Origin: Blastococcus haudaquaticus
GTDB taxonomy: Bacteria > Actinomycetota > Actinomycetes > Mycobacteriales > Geodermatophilaceae
DNA: 64,000 nt
Assembly: GCF_900230285.1 (NCBI RefSeq)
Contig: NZ_OCNK01000004.1
Span: forward strand, 248,001-312,000
Direction of reading: 5' to 3'
Position numbers and translations under genes: made by a program. A model generated the notes under the pieces. That model was not told where the DNA came from. It was given only the letters and a program-made list of their open reading frames with translations, and made no database searches. Shown piece after piece: positions 54,024 to 62,722 of the stretch (its first letter is position 1; each line of letters begins with the position of its first letter).

Positions 54024-55862
54024 CTAGGCCCGGCGGCCCGCGCGTGCACCCGGTGGCGCCTCCACCGTCTCCTCCGCTCTCGTCAGGCGCCGCCAGATCC
54101 AGCCCGACGGCACCCGGCGGCCGGTGACGAGGTACTCGAGGACACCGGGGACGAGCAGCACCGTGTCCAGCGCGCGCCGGGCGGCGGACCACCCGGCGAG
54201 CAGCAGTTCGTCACCCGGACGCAGGACGAAGTCCCCGTCCGGCGCGAGGGTGACCTCGCGGTCGCGCAGCACGAGCAGCACGAGGGCGTGCAGGGGCTCG
54301 CGGTCCTCCGGGTTGCGCAGCAGGCCGGCCACCGTCGCCCGGCCCGAATCCAGCCACGCCCCGAGCGTCGGCGCCTCCTGCGGTGTCAGGCGGACCTTCC
54401 ACAAGGTCTGCAGCTGCGTACCGCACAGCTCGCTGAGCCGGTCGACGATCTCGGCCGCCCAGGCGTCCCCCTTGGCCGGCATCTCGCGCAGGAAGCGCCA
54501 CAGCAGCGGCGTGGACAGCTGGGCGTAGACCTCGTGCGCCACGACCTCGGTGGGCACGAGGAGGGCGTCGATCTCCATCGCCGCGAACAGCGGCGCGGTG
54601 GCGACCCGGTTCTGCCGGGCGGCGATGAAGAGCCCTGGCTGGCTGCGTCGGGCGGCGGCCACGAGCGACAGGTTGGTGGTGTCGTTGTCCGTCCCGGCCA
54701 CGAGCCCCACCGCCCGGTCGAGGTCGGCCTGCGCCAGCACCCAGGGGTCCGAACCGTCGCCCTCCAGCAGGTCGGCGTCCTCCACCTGCGCGCCCGCCGC
54801 CTCGATGACGGTCACGTCGAGGCCCTCGGCACGCAGATCCTTGGTCAGCTCCCGGCCGAGCCGGCCGTAGCCGCAGATGATCCACCGCCCGGTGCGCGGA
54901 GGGGACCCACGCTCGGGGCGGGCCGCGCCGGGTCCGCTCTCCAGCCAGGCCATCAGCTGGTAGGACGCCGGCGCGCGGAGGGCCAGGCGCAGGTGGTCGC
55001 CGAACCGGTCGAAGGGGTTGACGGTGCTCGGGCTCCCGAAGGCCTGCATGCGCTCGGTGATCGCCCGCGAGGTCACCCGCGCGATCACCGGGATCTCCGG
55101 CCGGAGCAGGGCCGCGGCCATCACGATCGCGAGGTTGGCCTCCTCGTCGTCGGTCAGGGCGACCACCGCCTCGCAGCAGGAGTGGCCCAGCCCCGCGACA
55201 GCGAGGTGCCCCGGCACCCGGGCGTCGGCGGCGAGACCCGGTACGTCGGCGTGGTAACTGCCCAGCTCCAGGTCGTCGATGCGCTCGTCGTCGATGTCGA
55301 GGACGACGAACCGGCGGCCCAGCTTGTCGAACGAGTGCCCCAGCAGCTCCCCGGTGCGGCCGTAGCCGGCGATGAGCAGGAACGGCTCACGCAGCCGGGT
55401 GACCTTCCGGCTGAAGTGCTGCAGCGCCAGCGCCGACCGGAACGAGCGGTCCTGCAGCAGCGCGAGCAGCGACCCGATCGCGTACGCCCAGCCGATCACC
55501 GTCAGGTAGATCGAGATGGTCACCCACATGCGCTGGCTGTAGGTGAACGGGTACGGGATCTCGCCGAAGCCGATGGTGGTCGCGGTGTAGCTCATGACGT
55601 AGAAGGCGTCGAAGAAGCCCATCCGCATCGGGTCGCCCTCGGCGTCCTGGCCGGGGATCACCGTCAGCCCGAGCACGCTGACCGAGAAGATGACGATGAG
55701 CACGATCAGCGGCGCGCGCATGCGGCGCAGGATCAGGAAGATCGTCGCCGAGGCCTGCGCGGCCGAGGTGGCGGCGACGCGGATGGTCGCCCGGCGGATC
55801 CGCCGCTCGTCGTCGTCGCGGCCGAAGATGTTCTTCCAGAAGGCGAGCAGCGGGTTGCTCAT
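54024..55862 (-). CDS. potassium-channel-like protein with two RCK/TrkA domains
   Basis: 612 aa. Membrane part: a helix at ~49-70, pore helix and filter T95-T-I-G-F-G-E101 (the usual form is TVGYGD), and an inner helix ~112-135. Then two complete regulator-of-K-conductance units, each with a nucleotide-binding Rossmann start: IAGYGRTGE (165-172) and ICGYGRLGRE (329-337), and a TrkA_C-like segment near the C-terminus (VTLAPDGDFVLRPGDELLLAG). Two tandem RCK units with one pore per chain make a BK/MthK-like gating ring. It is preceded by a small membrane protein gene 12 bases upstream. Confidence 0.88.
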   Translation of the reverse strand: MSNPLLAFWKNIFGRDDDERRIRRATIRVAATSAAQASATIFLILRRMRAPLIVLIVIFSVSVLGLTVIPGQDAEGDPMRMGFFDAFYVMSYTATTIGFGEIPYPFTYSQRMWVTISIYLTVIGWAYAIGSLLALLQDRSFRSALALQHFSRKVTRLREPFLLIAGYGRTGELLGHSFDKLGRRFVVLDIDDERIDDLELGSYHADVPGLAADARVPGHLAVAGLGHSCCEAVVALTDDEEANLAIVMAAALLRPEIPVIARVTSRAITERMQAFGSPSTVNPFDRFGDHLRLALRAPASYQLMAWLESGPGAARPERGSPPRTGRWIICGYGRLGRELTKDLRAEGLDVTVIEAAGAQVEDADLLEGDGSDPWVLAQADLDRAVGLVAGTDNDTTNLSLVAAARRSQPGLFIAARQNRVATAPLFAAMEIDALLVPTEVVAHEVYAQLSTPLLWRFLREMPAKGDAWAAEIVDRLSELCGTQLQTLWKVRLTPQEAPTLGAWLDSGRATVAGLLRNPEDREPLHALVLLVLRDREVTLAPDGDFVLRPGDELLLAGWSAARRALDTVLLVPGVLEYLVTGRRVPSGWIWRRLTRAEETVEAPPGARAGRRA

Positions 55863-55874
55863 GGCTGCACCCGT

Positions 55875-56261
55875 TCAGCCGCGGCGGAAGGAGACCGTCT
55901 CCACGACGAGCAGGACGACGGAGACGATGTTGGCCAGCAGCGCGCCGCCCGACAGCGAGACGACGCTGGCCGTCCAGCTCTCGTTCATCCCCGCGGTGGA
56001 GACGTAGGTGGCGTAGCCGAACAGCAGTGCGGCGCCGATGAGCTGGAGGTCGGCGACCAGGCTGGTGGCCAGGTGCACCGCGCCGATCTGCGTCCGGTCA
56101 CCGAACTTCAGCACCGTCGCGATGAGGTTGACGACGACGGCCGCGAACAGCTCGTAGGGGTTGTGCAGGTCGGGGTCGTCGATGTCGCCGATGAAGAAGC
56201 CGAAGTTCAGCGTGGCCGCGAGCAGCACGAAGAACCCGAAGACCACCTTCTCCAGGTTCAT
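55875..56261 (-). CDS. small membrane protein (DUF6394-like), partner of the channel gene
   Basis: 128 aa with four hydrophobic segments (VVFGFFVLLAATLNFGFFIG; LFAAVVVNLIATVLKF; LIGAALLFGYATYV; ALLANIVSVVLLVVETV). The DUF assignment is from memory and less certain than the topology. It is 12 bases upstream of the channel gene on the same strand, so they probably form an operon and might form a complex. No catalytic motif seen. Confidence 0.7.
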   Translation of the reverse strand: MNLEKVVFGFFVLLAATLNFGFFIGDIDDPDLHNPYELFAAVVVNLIATVLKFGDRTQIGAVHLATSLVADLQLIGAALLFGYATYVSTAGMNESWTASVVSLSGGALLANIVSVVLLVVETVSFRRG

Positions 56262-56342
56262 GCGCGACCCTCCCGTCCACCTGGCGACGATCTTGGCCCG
56301 CCGTCCCGGATTCCGCGCGTCGGGCCGCGTAGCGTCCCGGCC

Positions 56343-57506
56343 GTGCGGGGGGCGACTGCGGGTCGACGGCAGCTGGACGCCCTGACCTTCGCCCTGTTCT
56401 CAGTGGCCCTGGGCACCAACGTGCCCACTCCCCTGCTGCTGGTGTACCGGGACACCCTGGAGCTGTCGGAGTCCGACCTCACCGCGATCTTCGGCTGCTA
56501 CGCCGTCGGCCTGATCCTGGCGCTCAGCGTCTCCGGGGCGGCATCGGACCGGTTCGGACGACGGGCCCTGGTCATCCCGTTCGGCGTCGTCGCCGGCCTG
56601 GTCTCGCTGCTGTTCATCCCGGCCGCGGAGAGCCTGCCCCTGCTCTACGCCGGGCGGCTGCTGCAGGGCGCCGTCTCCGGCGTCGTCTTCTCAGTGGCCA
56701 ACGCCTGGCTGCAGGAGCTCGCCGGTCCGGAGGGTCAGCAGTCGGCGGCCACCCGCGGCGCGGTGTCGACGTCGCTCGGCTTCGCCATCGCCCCCGCGAT
56801 GAGCGGCGTCCTGGCGCAGTACGGCCCGGCGCCGACCGCACTCCCCTACCTCGTGCACGTGGGTGTCCTGGTGCTGGGGCTGGCCGCGTTGCGGGGGGTG
56901 CCGGAGACGGTGCACGAGCGCCGCCCGGGCCGGCTGATGCACCTCGGCCTCCCCCGGGAGGCGCGCCGGCCCTTCCGGGCGCTGCTGGCGCCGACCGCGC
57001 TGGGGATCTTCGCGTTCCCCGCGGTCGCGGCCACACTGCTGCCACTCCTCGTGGTCCCCGACGGCGTGGGCGTCGCCTACGCCGGGCTCCTCGGCGGGCT
57101 CGCGCTGGGTTCGAGCGCGGTGGCTGCCCGGGTCGGCCGGACGGCGGAGCGGGGGGCGCCCCTGGGCATGGCGCTGGGCGCGGTCGGATTCGCCGTCGGG
57201 GTCGTCGCCGTCGTCCTGGAGTCCGAGCCCGTGCTGCTGCCCTCGGCGGTGCTGCTGGGCGCCGGGGGCGGCCTGTGCCTCACCGCAGGGCTCACCCTCA
57301 CCGCACGGCTGGCACCCGCGGAGACGAGGGGCGCGATGAACAGCGCCTTCTACGCCTTCGCCTACATCGGCTTCGGCACGCCGCTGCTGCTCGCCTGGCT
57401 GACGTCGGCGTTCGGGGCCGTGCCGGCGCTCGCCGCCTTCGTCGCGGTCCCCGCCGGCCTCGCCGTGTGGCTGTGGTCCGAGCTGCGGCGGACCGTGCCC
57501 GACTGA
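56343..57506 (+). CDS. MFS transporter
   Basis: 387 aa, twelve predicted membrane segments. The loop 2-3 signature is SGAASDRFGRRALVIP, and helix 4 has YAGRLLQGAVSGVVFSVANAWLQEL. Typical of drug/metabolite efflux MFS members; substrate unknown. The GTG at 56343 follows only a modest ribosome-binding site and is divergent from the small membrane protein gene. Confidence 0.87.
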   Translation: MRGATAGRRQLDALTFALFSVALGTNVPTPLLLVYRDTLELSESDLTAIFGCYAVGLILALSVSGAASDRFGRRALVIPFGVVAGLVSLLFIPAAESLPLLYAGRLLQGAVSGVVFSVANAWLQELAGPEGQQSAATRGAVSTSLGFAIAPAMSGVLAQYGPAPTALPYLVHVGVLVLGLAALRGVPETVHERRPGRLMHLGLPREARRPFRALLAPTALGIFAFPAVAATLLPLLVVPDGVGVAYAGLLGGLALGSSAVAARVGRTAERGAPLGMALGAVGFAVGVVAVVLESEPVLLPSAVLLGAGGGLCLTAGLTLTARLAPAETRGAMNSAFYAFAYIGFGTPLLLAWLTSAFGAVPALAAFVAVPAGLAVWLWSELRRTVPD

Positions 57507-57556
57507 CCCCGGGGAAGCCCGCGCGCTGCCGCGGCGTTGGTGCGGTCGTGGAGGGC

Positions 57557-58636
57557 ATGCGGGACGTCGACGTCGTCGTGATCGGCGCCGGGCAGGCAGG
57601 ACTCTCCACCGCCTGGTCGCTGGCCCGGCAGGGCTTCGCGCCGGAGACCGGCTTCGTCGTCCTCGACGCCGACGACGCACCCGGCGGGGCGTGGCAGCAC
57701 CGCTGGCCGTCGCTGACCCTCGGCACCACGCACCGCGTGCACGACCTGCCCGGTCTCCGGTTCGAGCCCCCGGACGACACCACACCTGCCGTCGACTCCG
57801 TCCCCGCCTACTTCGCCGAGTACGAGCGTCGCTTCGACCTCCCGGTGCACCGGCCGGTCCGCGTCCGCGCCGTCCACCGCACCGACGACGACCGGTTCCG
57901 CGTCGAGACCGACGCCGGCGAGTGGACGGCGCGCGCGATCGTCAACGCCACCGGCACCTGGACCCGCCCGTTCGTCCCGCGGTACCCCGGCCAGGACCTC
58001 TTCCGCGGCCGGCAGCTGCACACCGTCGACTACCGCGCGGCGGAGGACTTCGCCGGACAGCACGTGGTCGTGGTCGGCGGCGGCGCCTCGGCCACCCAGC
58101 TGCTGGGTGAGATCTCCCGGGTCGCGTCGACCACCTGGGTCACCCGCCGCCCGCCCGTCTGGCGGGACGGGGTGTTCGACGAGGACGCCGGCCGCGAGGT
58201 GGTCGCGAAGGTGGAGCAGGCCGTGCGGGAGGGCCGCCGCCCCGGCAGCGTCGTCGGCCTCACCGGCCTCCTGGTCTCCACCCCGTACATCGCCGACGGG
58301 CTCGAGCGGGGCGTCTTCGACCGGCTGCCGATGTTCGACCGCATCACCGAGGACGGCGTCGCCTGGGACGGGGACGGCGGCCGGTTCGTGCGGGCCGACG
58401 CCATCCTCTGGGCCACCGGCTTCCGGGCAGCGGTGCAGCACCTGGCCCCGCTGCACCTGCGGGGGGCGGGCGGGGGCATCCGCATGGACGGCACGCACGT
58501 GGCCGACGAGCCGCGGGTCCACCTCGTCGGCTACGGCCCCTCGGCCAGCACGATCGGCGCCAACCGCGCGGGCCAGGCGGCGGCCCGCCAGCTGCGCCGA
58601 CTGCTGCACGACCCGGAACTCCCCCGCACCGCCTGA
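57557..58636 (+). CDS. FAD-dependent monooxygenase/NAD(P)-binding oxidoreductase
   Basis: 359 aa. FAD motif VVVIGAGQAGLSTAWSL at the N-terminus, ATGTWTRPFVPRYPG (the linker typical of flavin monooxygenases), then the second nucleotide motif VVVVGGGASATQLLGEI. It is shorter than Baeyer-Villiger enzymes and resembles the CzcO/YhiQ-like flavoprotein group. Substrate unknown. It follows the MFS gene by 50 bases and may share its transcript. GTG 57548 is an alternative start. Confidence 0.84.
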   Translation: MRDVDVVVIGAGQAGLSTAWSLARQGFAPETGFVVLDADDAPGGAWQHRWPSLTLGTTHRVHDLPGLRFEPPDDTTPAVDSVPAYFAEYERRFDLPVHRPVRVRAVHRTDDDRFRVETDAGEWTARAIVNATGTWTRPFVPRYPGQDLFRGRQLHTVDYRAAEDFAGQHVVVVGGGASATQLLGEISRVASTTWVTRRPPVWRDGVFDEDAGREVVAKVEQAVREGRRPGSVVGLTGLLVSTPYIADGLERGVFDRLPMFDRITEDGVAWDGDGGRFVRADAILWATGFRAAVQHLAPLHLRGAGGGIRMDGTHVADEPRVHLVGYGPSASTIGANRAGQAAARQLRRLLHDPELPRTA

Positions 58637-58670
58637 CCAGGGACGCCCCCGGCGGGTCCCACAGGAGACC

Positions 58671-58699
58671 TTCAGGGTCCGTTCAGGGTCGGTTCAGGG
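58671..58699 (+). promoter_or_regulatory. three 11-bp direct repeats (TTCAGGG) upstream of ABC exporter
   Basis: TTCAGGGTC at 58671, TTCAGGGTC at 58682 and TTCAGGG at 58693, starting exactly 11 bases apart. The spacing equals one helical turn and matches binding boxes of OmpR/PhoB-type response regulators. A possible -10 (TGTATCC) lies about 12 bases downstream. Confidence 0.72.
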
Positions 58700-58780
58700 C
58701 TCTCCCCGATGTATCCGGGGTGCCCGCACCGCCATCGTTCCTGGCATGACTTCTCCCCACGCCGGCCGCGGATCGCTCGC

Positions 58781-59716
58781 ATGATCACCGCCCAGAGGCT
58801 GACCAAGATCTACGGCGACAAGCCCGCGGTCGACGGCATCTCCTTCACCGTCGAACCCGGACGGGTCACCGGCTTCCTCGGCCCCAACGGCGCCGGCAAG
58901 TCGACGACGATGCGGATGGTGCTGGGGCTCGACCGGCCGACCTCCGGCCGCGTGCTGGTGAACGGCCGTCGCTACGCCGACTACCCGGCCCCCCTGCGCG
59001 AGGTCGGAGCGCTCCTCGAGGCGCGCGCACTGCACCCGGGGCGCTCGGCACGCGACCACCTCCGCTGGCTGGCCGCGAGCAACGGCATCCCCCGCACGCG
59101 GGTCGACGAGGTGCTCGGGCTCGTGGGGCTGGAGTCCGTCGCCGACAAGCGGGTGGGCAAGTTCTCGCTCGGCATGGGCCAGCGACTCGGCATCGCCGTG
59201 GCGCTCCTCGGTGACCCGCCGGTCGTCGTCCTGGACGAGCCGGTCAACGGACTGGACCCGGAGGGCATCCGCTGGGTCCGGACCCTCGCCCGCGAGCTGG
59301 CCGCGCAGGGCCGGACGGTCTTCGTGTCCAGCCACCTCATGTCGGAGATGGCGCTGACCGCCGACCACCTGGTCGTCGTCGGCCGCGGCCGGATCCTCGC
59401 CGACTGCTCGATGACCGACTTCATCGCCGACCACGCCACGTCCTACGTGCGGGTCGCCAGCCCTCAGCGGAGCGAGGTCGCCGACCTGTTGCGCCGGCAG
59501 GGGCTCGACGTCGCCCTCCACGACGGGGAGCTCCGCGTCCAGGGGCTCGACGCCGCGTCCGTGGGTGAGCTCGTCGGGAAGAACGGGCTGCTCCTGCACG
59601 AGCTGACCCTCGTCCGGTCATCGCTCGAGGACGCCTTCATGACGCTCACCGCGGACAGCGTGGAGTACTCCGCCCACTCCGTGCCCACCACCACGACCAC
59701 CGGGATCCCCGCATGA
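58781..59716 (+). CDS. ABC transporter ATP-binding protein (exporter type)
   Basis: 311 aa. Walker A GPNGAGKSTTMRM, signature FSLGMGQRLGIAVAL (S-L-G-M-x-Q), Walker B PPVVVLDEPVNGLDPEG, H-loop VSSHLMSEMAL. The C-terminal ~80 residues are the extension typical of BcrA/CcmA-like ABC-2 exporters involved in antibiotic or lipid export. Its last codons overlap the permease start (ATGA). The promoter region has three 11-bp direct repeats. Confidence 0.92.
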   Translation: MITAQRLTKIYGDKPAVDGISFTVEPGRVTGFLGPNGAGKSTTMRMVLGLDRPTSGRVLVNGRRYADYPAPLREVGALLEARALHPGRSARDHLRWLAASNGIPRTRVDEVLGLVGLESVADKRVGKFSLGMGQRLGIAVALLGDPPVVVLDEPVNGLDPEGIRWVRTLARELAAQGRTVFVSSHLMSEMALTADHLVVVGRGRILADCSMTDFIADHATSYVRVASPQRSEVADLLRRQGLDVALHDGELRVQGLDAASVGELVGKNGLLLHELTLVRSSLEDAFMTLTADSVEYSAHSVPTTTTTGIPA

Positions 59717-60546
59717 CCACCACCGAGTTCTCCCGGACCGTCGACCTCGACCCCGACCGCAACGTGCCGGGCGCCCCCCGGCCGGGGTTCGGGCACACCC
59801 TGCGGGCGGAGTGGATCAAGTTCTGGTCGGTGCGGTCGACGTTCTGGTCGGCGGCGATGCTCTTCGTCATCGGGGTCGGCCTGACCGTCCTGGTCTGCGC
59901 CACCAACGCCGAATGGCTGGCCAGCGACGGAGCCGACGAGCACCCCGGTTCCTTCATCACCTTCGGCATGACGTTCGCGCAGATCACCGCGATCGTCCTG
60001 GGCACGCTGGCCGTCACCTCCGAGTACGGCACCGGCATGATCCGGGCGACGCTGGCCGCGACACCCCGGCGCGGTGCCGTCCTCGCCGCCAAGGCGCTGG
60101 TGCTGACGGGGACGCTCTTCGTGGCCGGCACCGTCACCGCCTTCGCGGGCTACCTCGGCGGGAACTGGTTCCTCGGCAACGAGGGCATCGGCCTGGCCCT
60201 GAGCGACGACGGAGTGCTGCGGTCGATGTTCGGCAGCGGCCTGTACATGGCTGGTCTGGGCCTGCTCGCGGCCGGCGTCGGGCTGCTGCTGCGGCACACC
60301 GCGGCCGCGCTGTCGACCGTCCTGGCGTTGGTCTTCGTCGTCGGCAACATGGTGTTCCTGCTCCCCGGCGCCTGGGGTGAGTGGGCGGGCAAGCTGATGC
60401 CGGGCAACGCCGGATCGGGTGTCGCCGCCCCGGTGTCCTTCAACCCCGACCTGCTCGACCCCTGGATCGGCTTCGCGGTGTTCGCCGGCGAGGTCGCCGT
60501 CGTGCTCGTCATCGCCTGGGTGACCTTCCGGCGCCGGGACGCCTGA
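59713..60546 (+). CDS. ABC-2 type permease
   Basis: 277 aa, six hydrophobic segments: LFVIGVGLTVLVCAT; ITAIVLGTLAVTSEY; ALVLTGTLFVAGTVTAFAG; MAGLGLLAAGVGLLL; TVLALVFVVGNMVFLLPG; FAVFAGEVAVVLVIAWV. Soluble N-terminal tail of ~40 residues. The partner of the ATPase encoded upstream (4-base overlap). The E-Y-G-x-G-M-I-R-x-T segment after the second helix is typical of this permease family. Confidence 0.9.
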   Translation: MTTTEFSRTVDLDPDRNVPGAPRPGFGHTLRAEWIKFWSVRSTFWSAAMLFVIGVGLTVLVCATNAEWLASDGADEHPGSFITFGMTFAQITAIVLGTLAVTSEYGTGMIRATLAATPRRGAVLAAKALVLTGTLFVAGTVTAFAGYLGGNWFLGNEGIGLALSDDGVLRSMFGSGLYMAGLGLLAAGVGLLLRHTAAALSTVLALVFVVGNMVFLLPGAWGEWAGKLMPGNAGSGVAAPVSFNPDLLDPWIGFAVFAGEVAVVLVIAWVTFRRRDA

Positions 60547-60559
60547 CCCCCGCCCCGCC

Positions 60560-60588
60560 TGTGCCCCGGCCCTCCCGGCCGGGGCACA
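60560..60588 (+). terminator. terminator hairpin after ABC exporter operon
   Basis: Perfect 12-bp stem (60560-60571 with 60577-60588), loop CTCCC, 13 bases after the permease stop. Confidence 0.82.
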
Positions 60589-60596
60589 GTGGTGTC

Positions 60597-61022
60597 GTGA
60601 CCTCACCCGATCCGCTGGTCGAGGGCGCCCGTCGCGCCGACCACTTCCTGACCCTGCTCGCCACCGACGACACCGCCGCGGGCGAGCTGCTCGAGAGCCT
60701 CGCCGAGATCCGCGACCTGGTGTTCCTGGGCGCCGGACTCAGCGCTGTCGCCCGCAGCGAGGCCCGCTCGCTGCCGCCGGCGCAGCGCGCACAGGCCAAC
60801 ACCCGCCAGCTCCGGCTGGGCGTGCTCCGCGACGCCAACCGCAGCAACCCCGCGGGACTGCGGACGTGGCTGCGCCGGGCCGGCGAGGAGATCCTGCTGA
60901 TCCGCTCGCAGCAGACGATCGCCGACCGCCTGGAGATCGCCGATCAGGAGCGGATGGCGACCCGGGCAGCGGCCGAGGCCAGCGGCACGGCTCCCGCCAG
61001 CAACGCCGCGACGACGACGTAG
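60597..61022 (+). CDS. hypothetical protein, 141 aa
   Basis: Not recognised. All-helical, charged: ADHFLTLLATDDTAAGELLESLAEIRDLVFLGAG, then LPPAQRAQANTRQLRLGVLRDANRSNPAGLRTWLRRAGEEILLIRSQQTIADRLEIADQERM; the tail is Ala/Thr-rich. No membrane segment. Its last 79 bases overlap the convergent MFS gene; the overlap falls on the low-complexity tail, so the stop of the functional part may be earlier in evolution. GTG start 8 bases after a terminator. Confidence 0.6.
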   Translation: MTSPDPLVEGARRADHFLTLLATDDTAAGELLESLAEIRDLVFLGAGLSAVARSEARSLPPAQRAQANTRQLRLGVLRDANRSNPAGLRTWLRRAGEEILLIRSQQTIADRLEIADQERMATRAAAEASGTAPASNAATTT

Positions 61023-62113
61023 GTCCAGTCCAGCCCGATCCCGGCGGCGAGGAAGCCCAGGGCCAGGGCGCCGATCGCGGTGCCCGCGTCGAAGGAGGCG
61101 TTCCACATCGCGCTGGCCGTCGTCGTCCCGCCCTCCCCGGCCCGGGCGAACGCCGCGACGAGCGTGAGGTTCTGCGCGGCGCCGTAGCCCGCGCCGAACA
61201 CGGCGGCGCCGGCCAGGACCCAGCCCGCCCCCGCGTCCAGCCCGACGGCGGTGACGACCATGCCGACCGCGGCCACGACCAGCGCCAGTGGCAGGAGCAG
61301 GCCGGTTCCGAGCCGGTCGGACAGCGTGCCCGAGCGCCAGCGGGTCACCGCGCCGGTCACGCCGAACACCAGCAGGGCGACGGTCGCCAGCACGCCGTCC
61401 GGACGCTCGATGGGCAGGAACGTGACCAGCCCGCCGCCGGCCATGGTGACGAGGAACAGCACCGCCGACGGCAGCAGGGCTGCCCGCACCGCGGCGCGTC
61501 CGGAACCGGCAGGTCCCGGGCCGGGCTGCGGTCCCACCGACCGGACCAGCCGCGGCACCAGGAACGCGCCCAGCACCGGGGAGGCCGCCAGCCAGGAGAG
61601 CCAGCCCACGTGACCGTCGAGCACCAGGGCGACCCCGGCAGGTACGGCGACCAGGTTGGGGATCGCGATCGCGAGACCGTAGAGGCCGACGGACTCGCCG
61701 CGGCGTTCCGGCGGGGCGACCCGGGCGGCCAGCGTCGCGCCCAGCACGGTGAGGACGGCGAAGCCGGCACCGCGCACCGCGGAGAGTGCGCAGATCCAGG
61801 CGAGGCCGTCGTCCACGACGTAGAACGGCGACGGGAGGCCCATCGCCAGCAGCCCCGCGACGAGGACCGGCCCCACGCCGAAGCGTGTGGTCAGCGCCGG
61901 GATCGTCGCCTGGAAGGCCACGGTCACCACGAGGAAGACGGCGGTGACGAGGCCCGCCGTGCTCGCGGCCGCGCCACCGCCCACCGCGTACACGGGGAGG
62001 GACGCCAGGGTCAGGCAGAAGCTGGCGAAGCCCAGCACCGTCACACCGATCAACGCCTGCATGCCGCGGCTGCGCCACAGGGCCGTCCGCACCTCTGCCA
62101 CTCCCCCACTCAC
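60944..62113 (-). CDS. MFS transporter
   Basis: 389 aa, twelve hydrophobic helices. Features are FLVVTVAFQATIPALTTRFGVGPVLVAG (helix 2 and loop), LGATLAARVAPPERRGESVGLYGLAIAIPNLVAVPAGVALV (helix 5), and a loop 8-9 TRWRSGTLSDRLGTGLLLP. Probably exports a drug or metabolite. GTG start at 62113; an internal GTG at 62101 with GGGGG upstream is an alternative. The 3' end overlaps the convergent hypothetical gene by 79 bases. Confidence 0.86.
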   Translation of the reverse strand: MSGGVAEVRTALWRSRGMQALIGVTVLGFASFCLTLASLPVYAVGGGAAASTAGLVTAVFLVVTVAFQATIPALTTRFGVGPVLVAGLLAMGLPSPFYVVDDGLAWICALSAVRGAGFAVLTVLGATLAARVAPPERRGESVGLYGLAIAIPNLVAVPAGVALVLDGHVGWLSWLAASPVLGAFLVPRLVRSVGPQPGPGPAGSGRAAVRAALLPSAVLFLVTMAGGGLVTFLPIERPDGVLATVALLVFGVTGAVTRWRSGTLSDRLGTGLLLPLALVVAAVGMVVTAVGLDAGAGWVLAGAAVFGAGYGAAQNLTLVAAFARAGEGGTTTASAMWNASFDAGTAIGALALGFLAAGIGLDWTYVVVAALLAGAVPLASAAARVAIRS

Positions 62114-62167
62114 CCCTCGAGTCTCCCCGCCCGTTCGCGGGACGCGGCCACCGGGTAGTCAGAGCGC

Positions 62168-62689
62168 ATGCCGCTGCTCACCGTCGGTCACGGCCCGCAG
62201 GACCGGGCGGCCCTCGGCGCGCGCCTCACCGGTGCCGGCGTCGAGCGGCTCGTCGACATCCGGCGCTTCCCCGGCAGCCGGAACAATCCCGACGTGAGCC
62301 GGGAGTCCCTCGAGCAGTGGCTCCCGGAGACCGGCATCGGTTACCGGTGGGAGGAGCGGCTCGGCGGGCGGCGCCGGCTGCCGCCCGGGGAGCCGGTGGA
62401 GGACGACTGGTGGACGGTCGCGCAGTTCGCCGCCTACGCCACCCACACGCGGACGCCGGAGTTCTCGGCCGCGCTGGACGAGGTGCTGGAGGAGGCGGCC
62501 GGGGCCGTGGTCGCGGTGATGTGCAGCGAGAGCCTCTGGTGGCGCTGCCACCGGCGGTTGGTCGCCGACGTCGCCGCCCTGGCGCGGGGCGTGCCAGTCA
62601 CGCACCTCATGCCCGACGGCCGGCTGGCCCCGCACCGCGCTTCCGACGGCGCCGTCCTCGCCGACGGCGTCCTCACCTGGCCGGCCTGA
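62168..62689 (+). CDS. DUF488 family protein
   Basis: 173 aa, the normal length for DUF488. VDIRRFPGSRNNPDVSRESLEQWLPETGIGYRWEERLGGRR is the family's N-terminal core, and VAVMCSESLWWRCHRRLVADVAA the C-terminal core, with a Cys-x-Glu/Trp-Trp-x-Cys-His-Arg signature. Function not established (a nucleic-acid or small-molecule enzyme has been proposed). Divergent from the MFS gene (54 bases). Confidence 0.9.
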   Translation: MPLLTVGHGPQDRAALGARLTGAGVERLVDIRRFPGSRNNPDVSRESLEQWLPETGIGYRWEERLGGRRRLPPGEPVEDDWWTVAQFAAYATHTRTPEFSAALDEVLEEAAGAVVAVMCSESLWWRCHRRLVADVAALARGVPVTHLMPDGRLAPHRASDGAVLADGVLTWPA

Positions 62690-62717
62690 AGGGCCTTTAT
62701 CGCCATAAGGGCCCTTC
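62688..62717. terminator. terminator hairpin between DUF488 and pruA genes
   Basis: Arms GAAGGGCCTTTAT (62688-62700) and ATAAGGGCCCTTC (62705-62717) pair with one mismatch around CGCC. It begins inside the DUF488 stop codon. It shares the GAAGGGCC start with the two intercistronic repeats at 7095 and 46279. Confidence 0.8.
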
Positions 62718-62722
62718 GGGGC

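Noticed and set aside
53748-56342. Very long open frame upstream of the MFS start in the same frame
   Set aside because: The part before 56343 is antisense to the channel and small membrane protein genes; only 56343-57506 encodes MFS helices.
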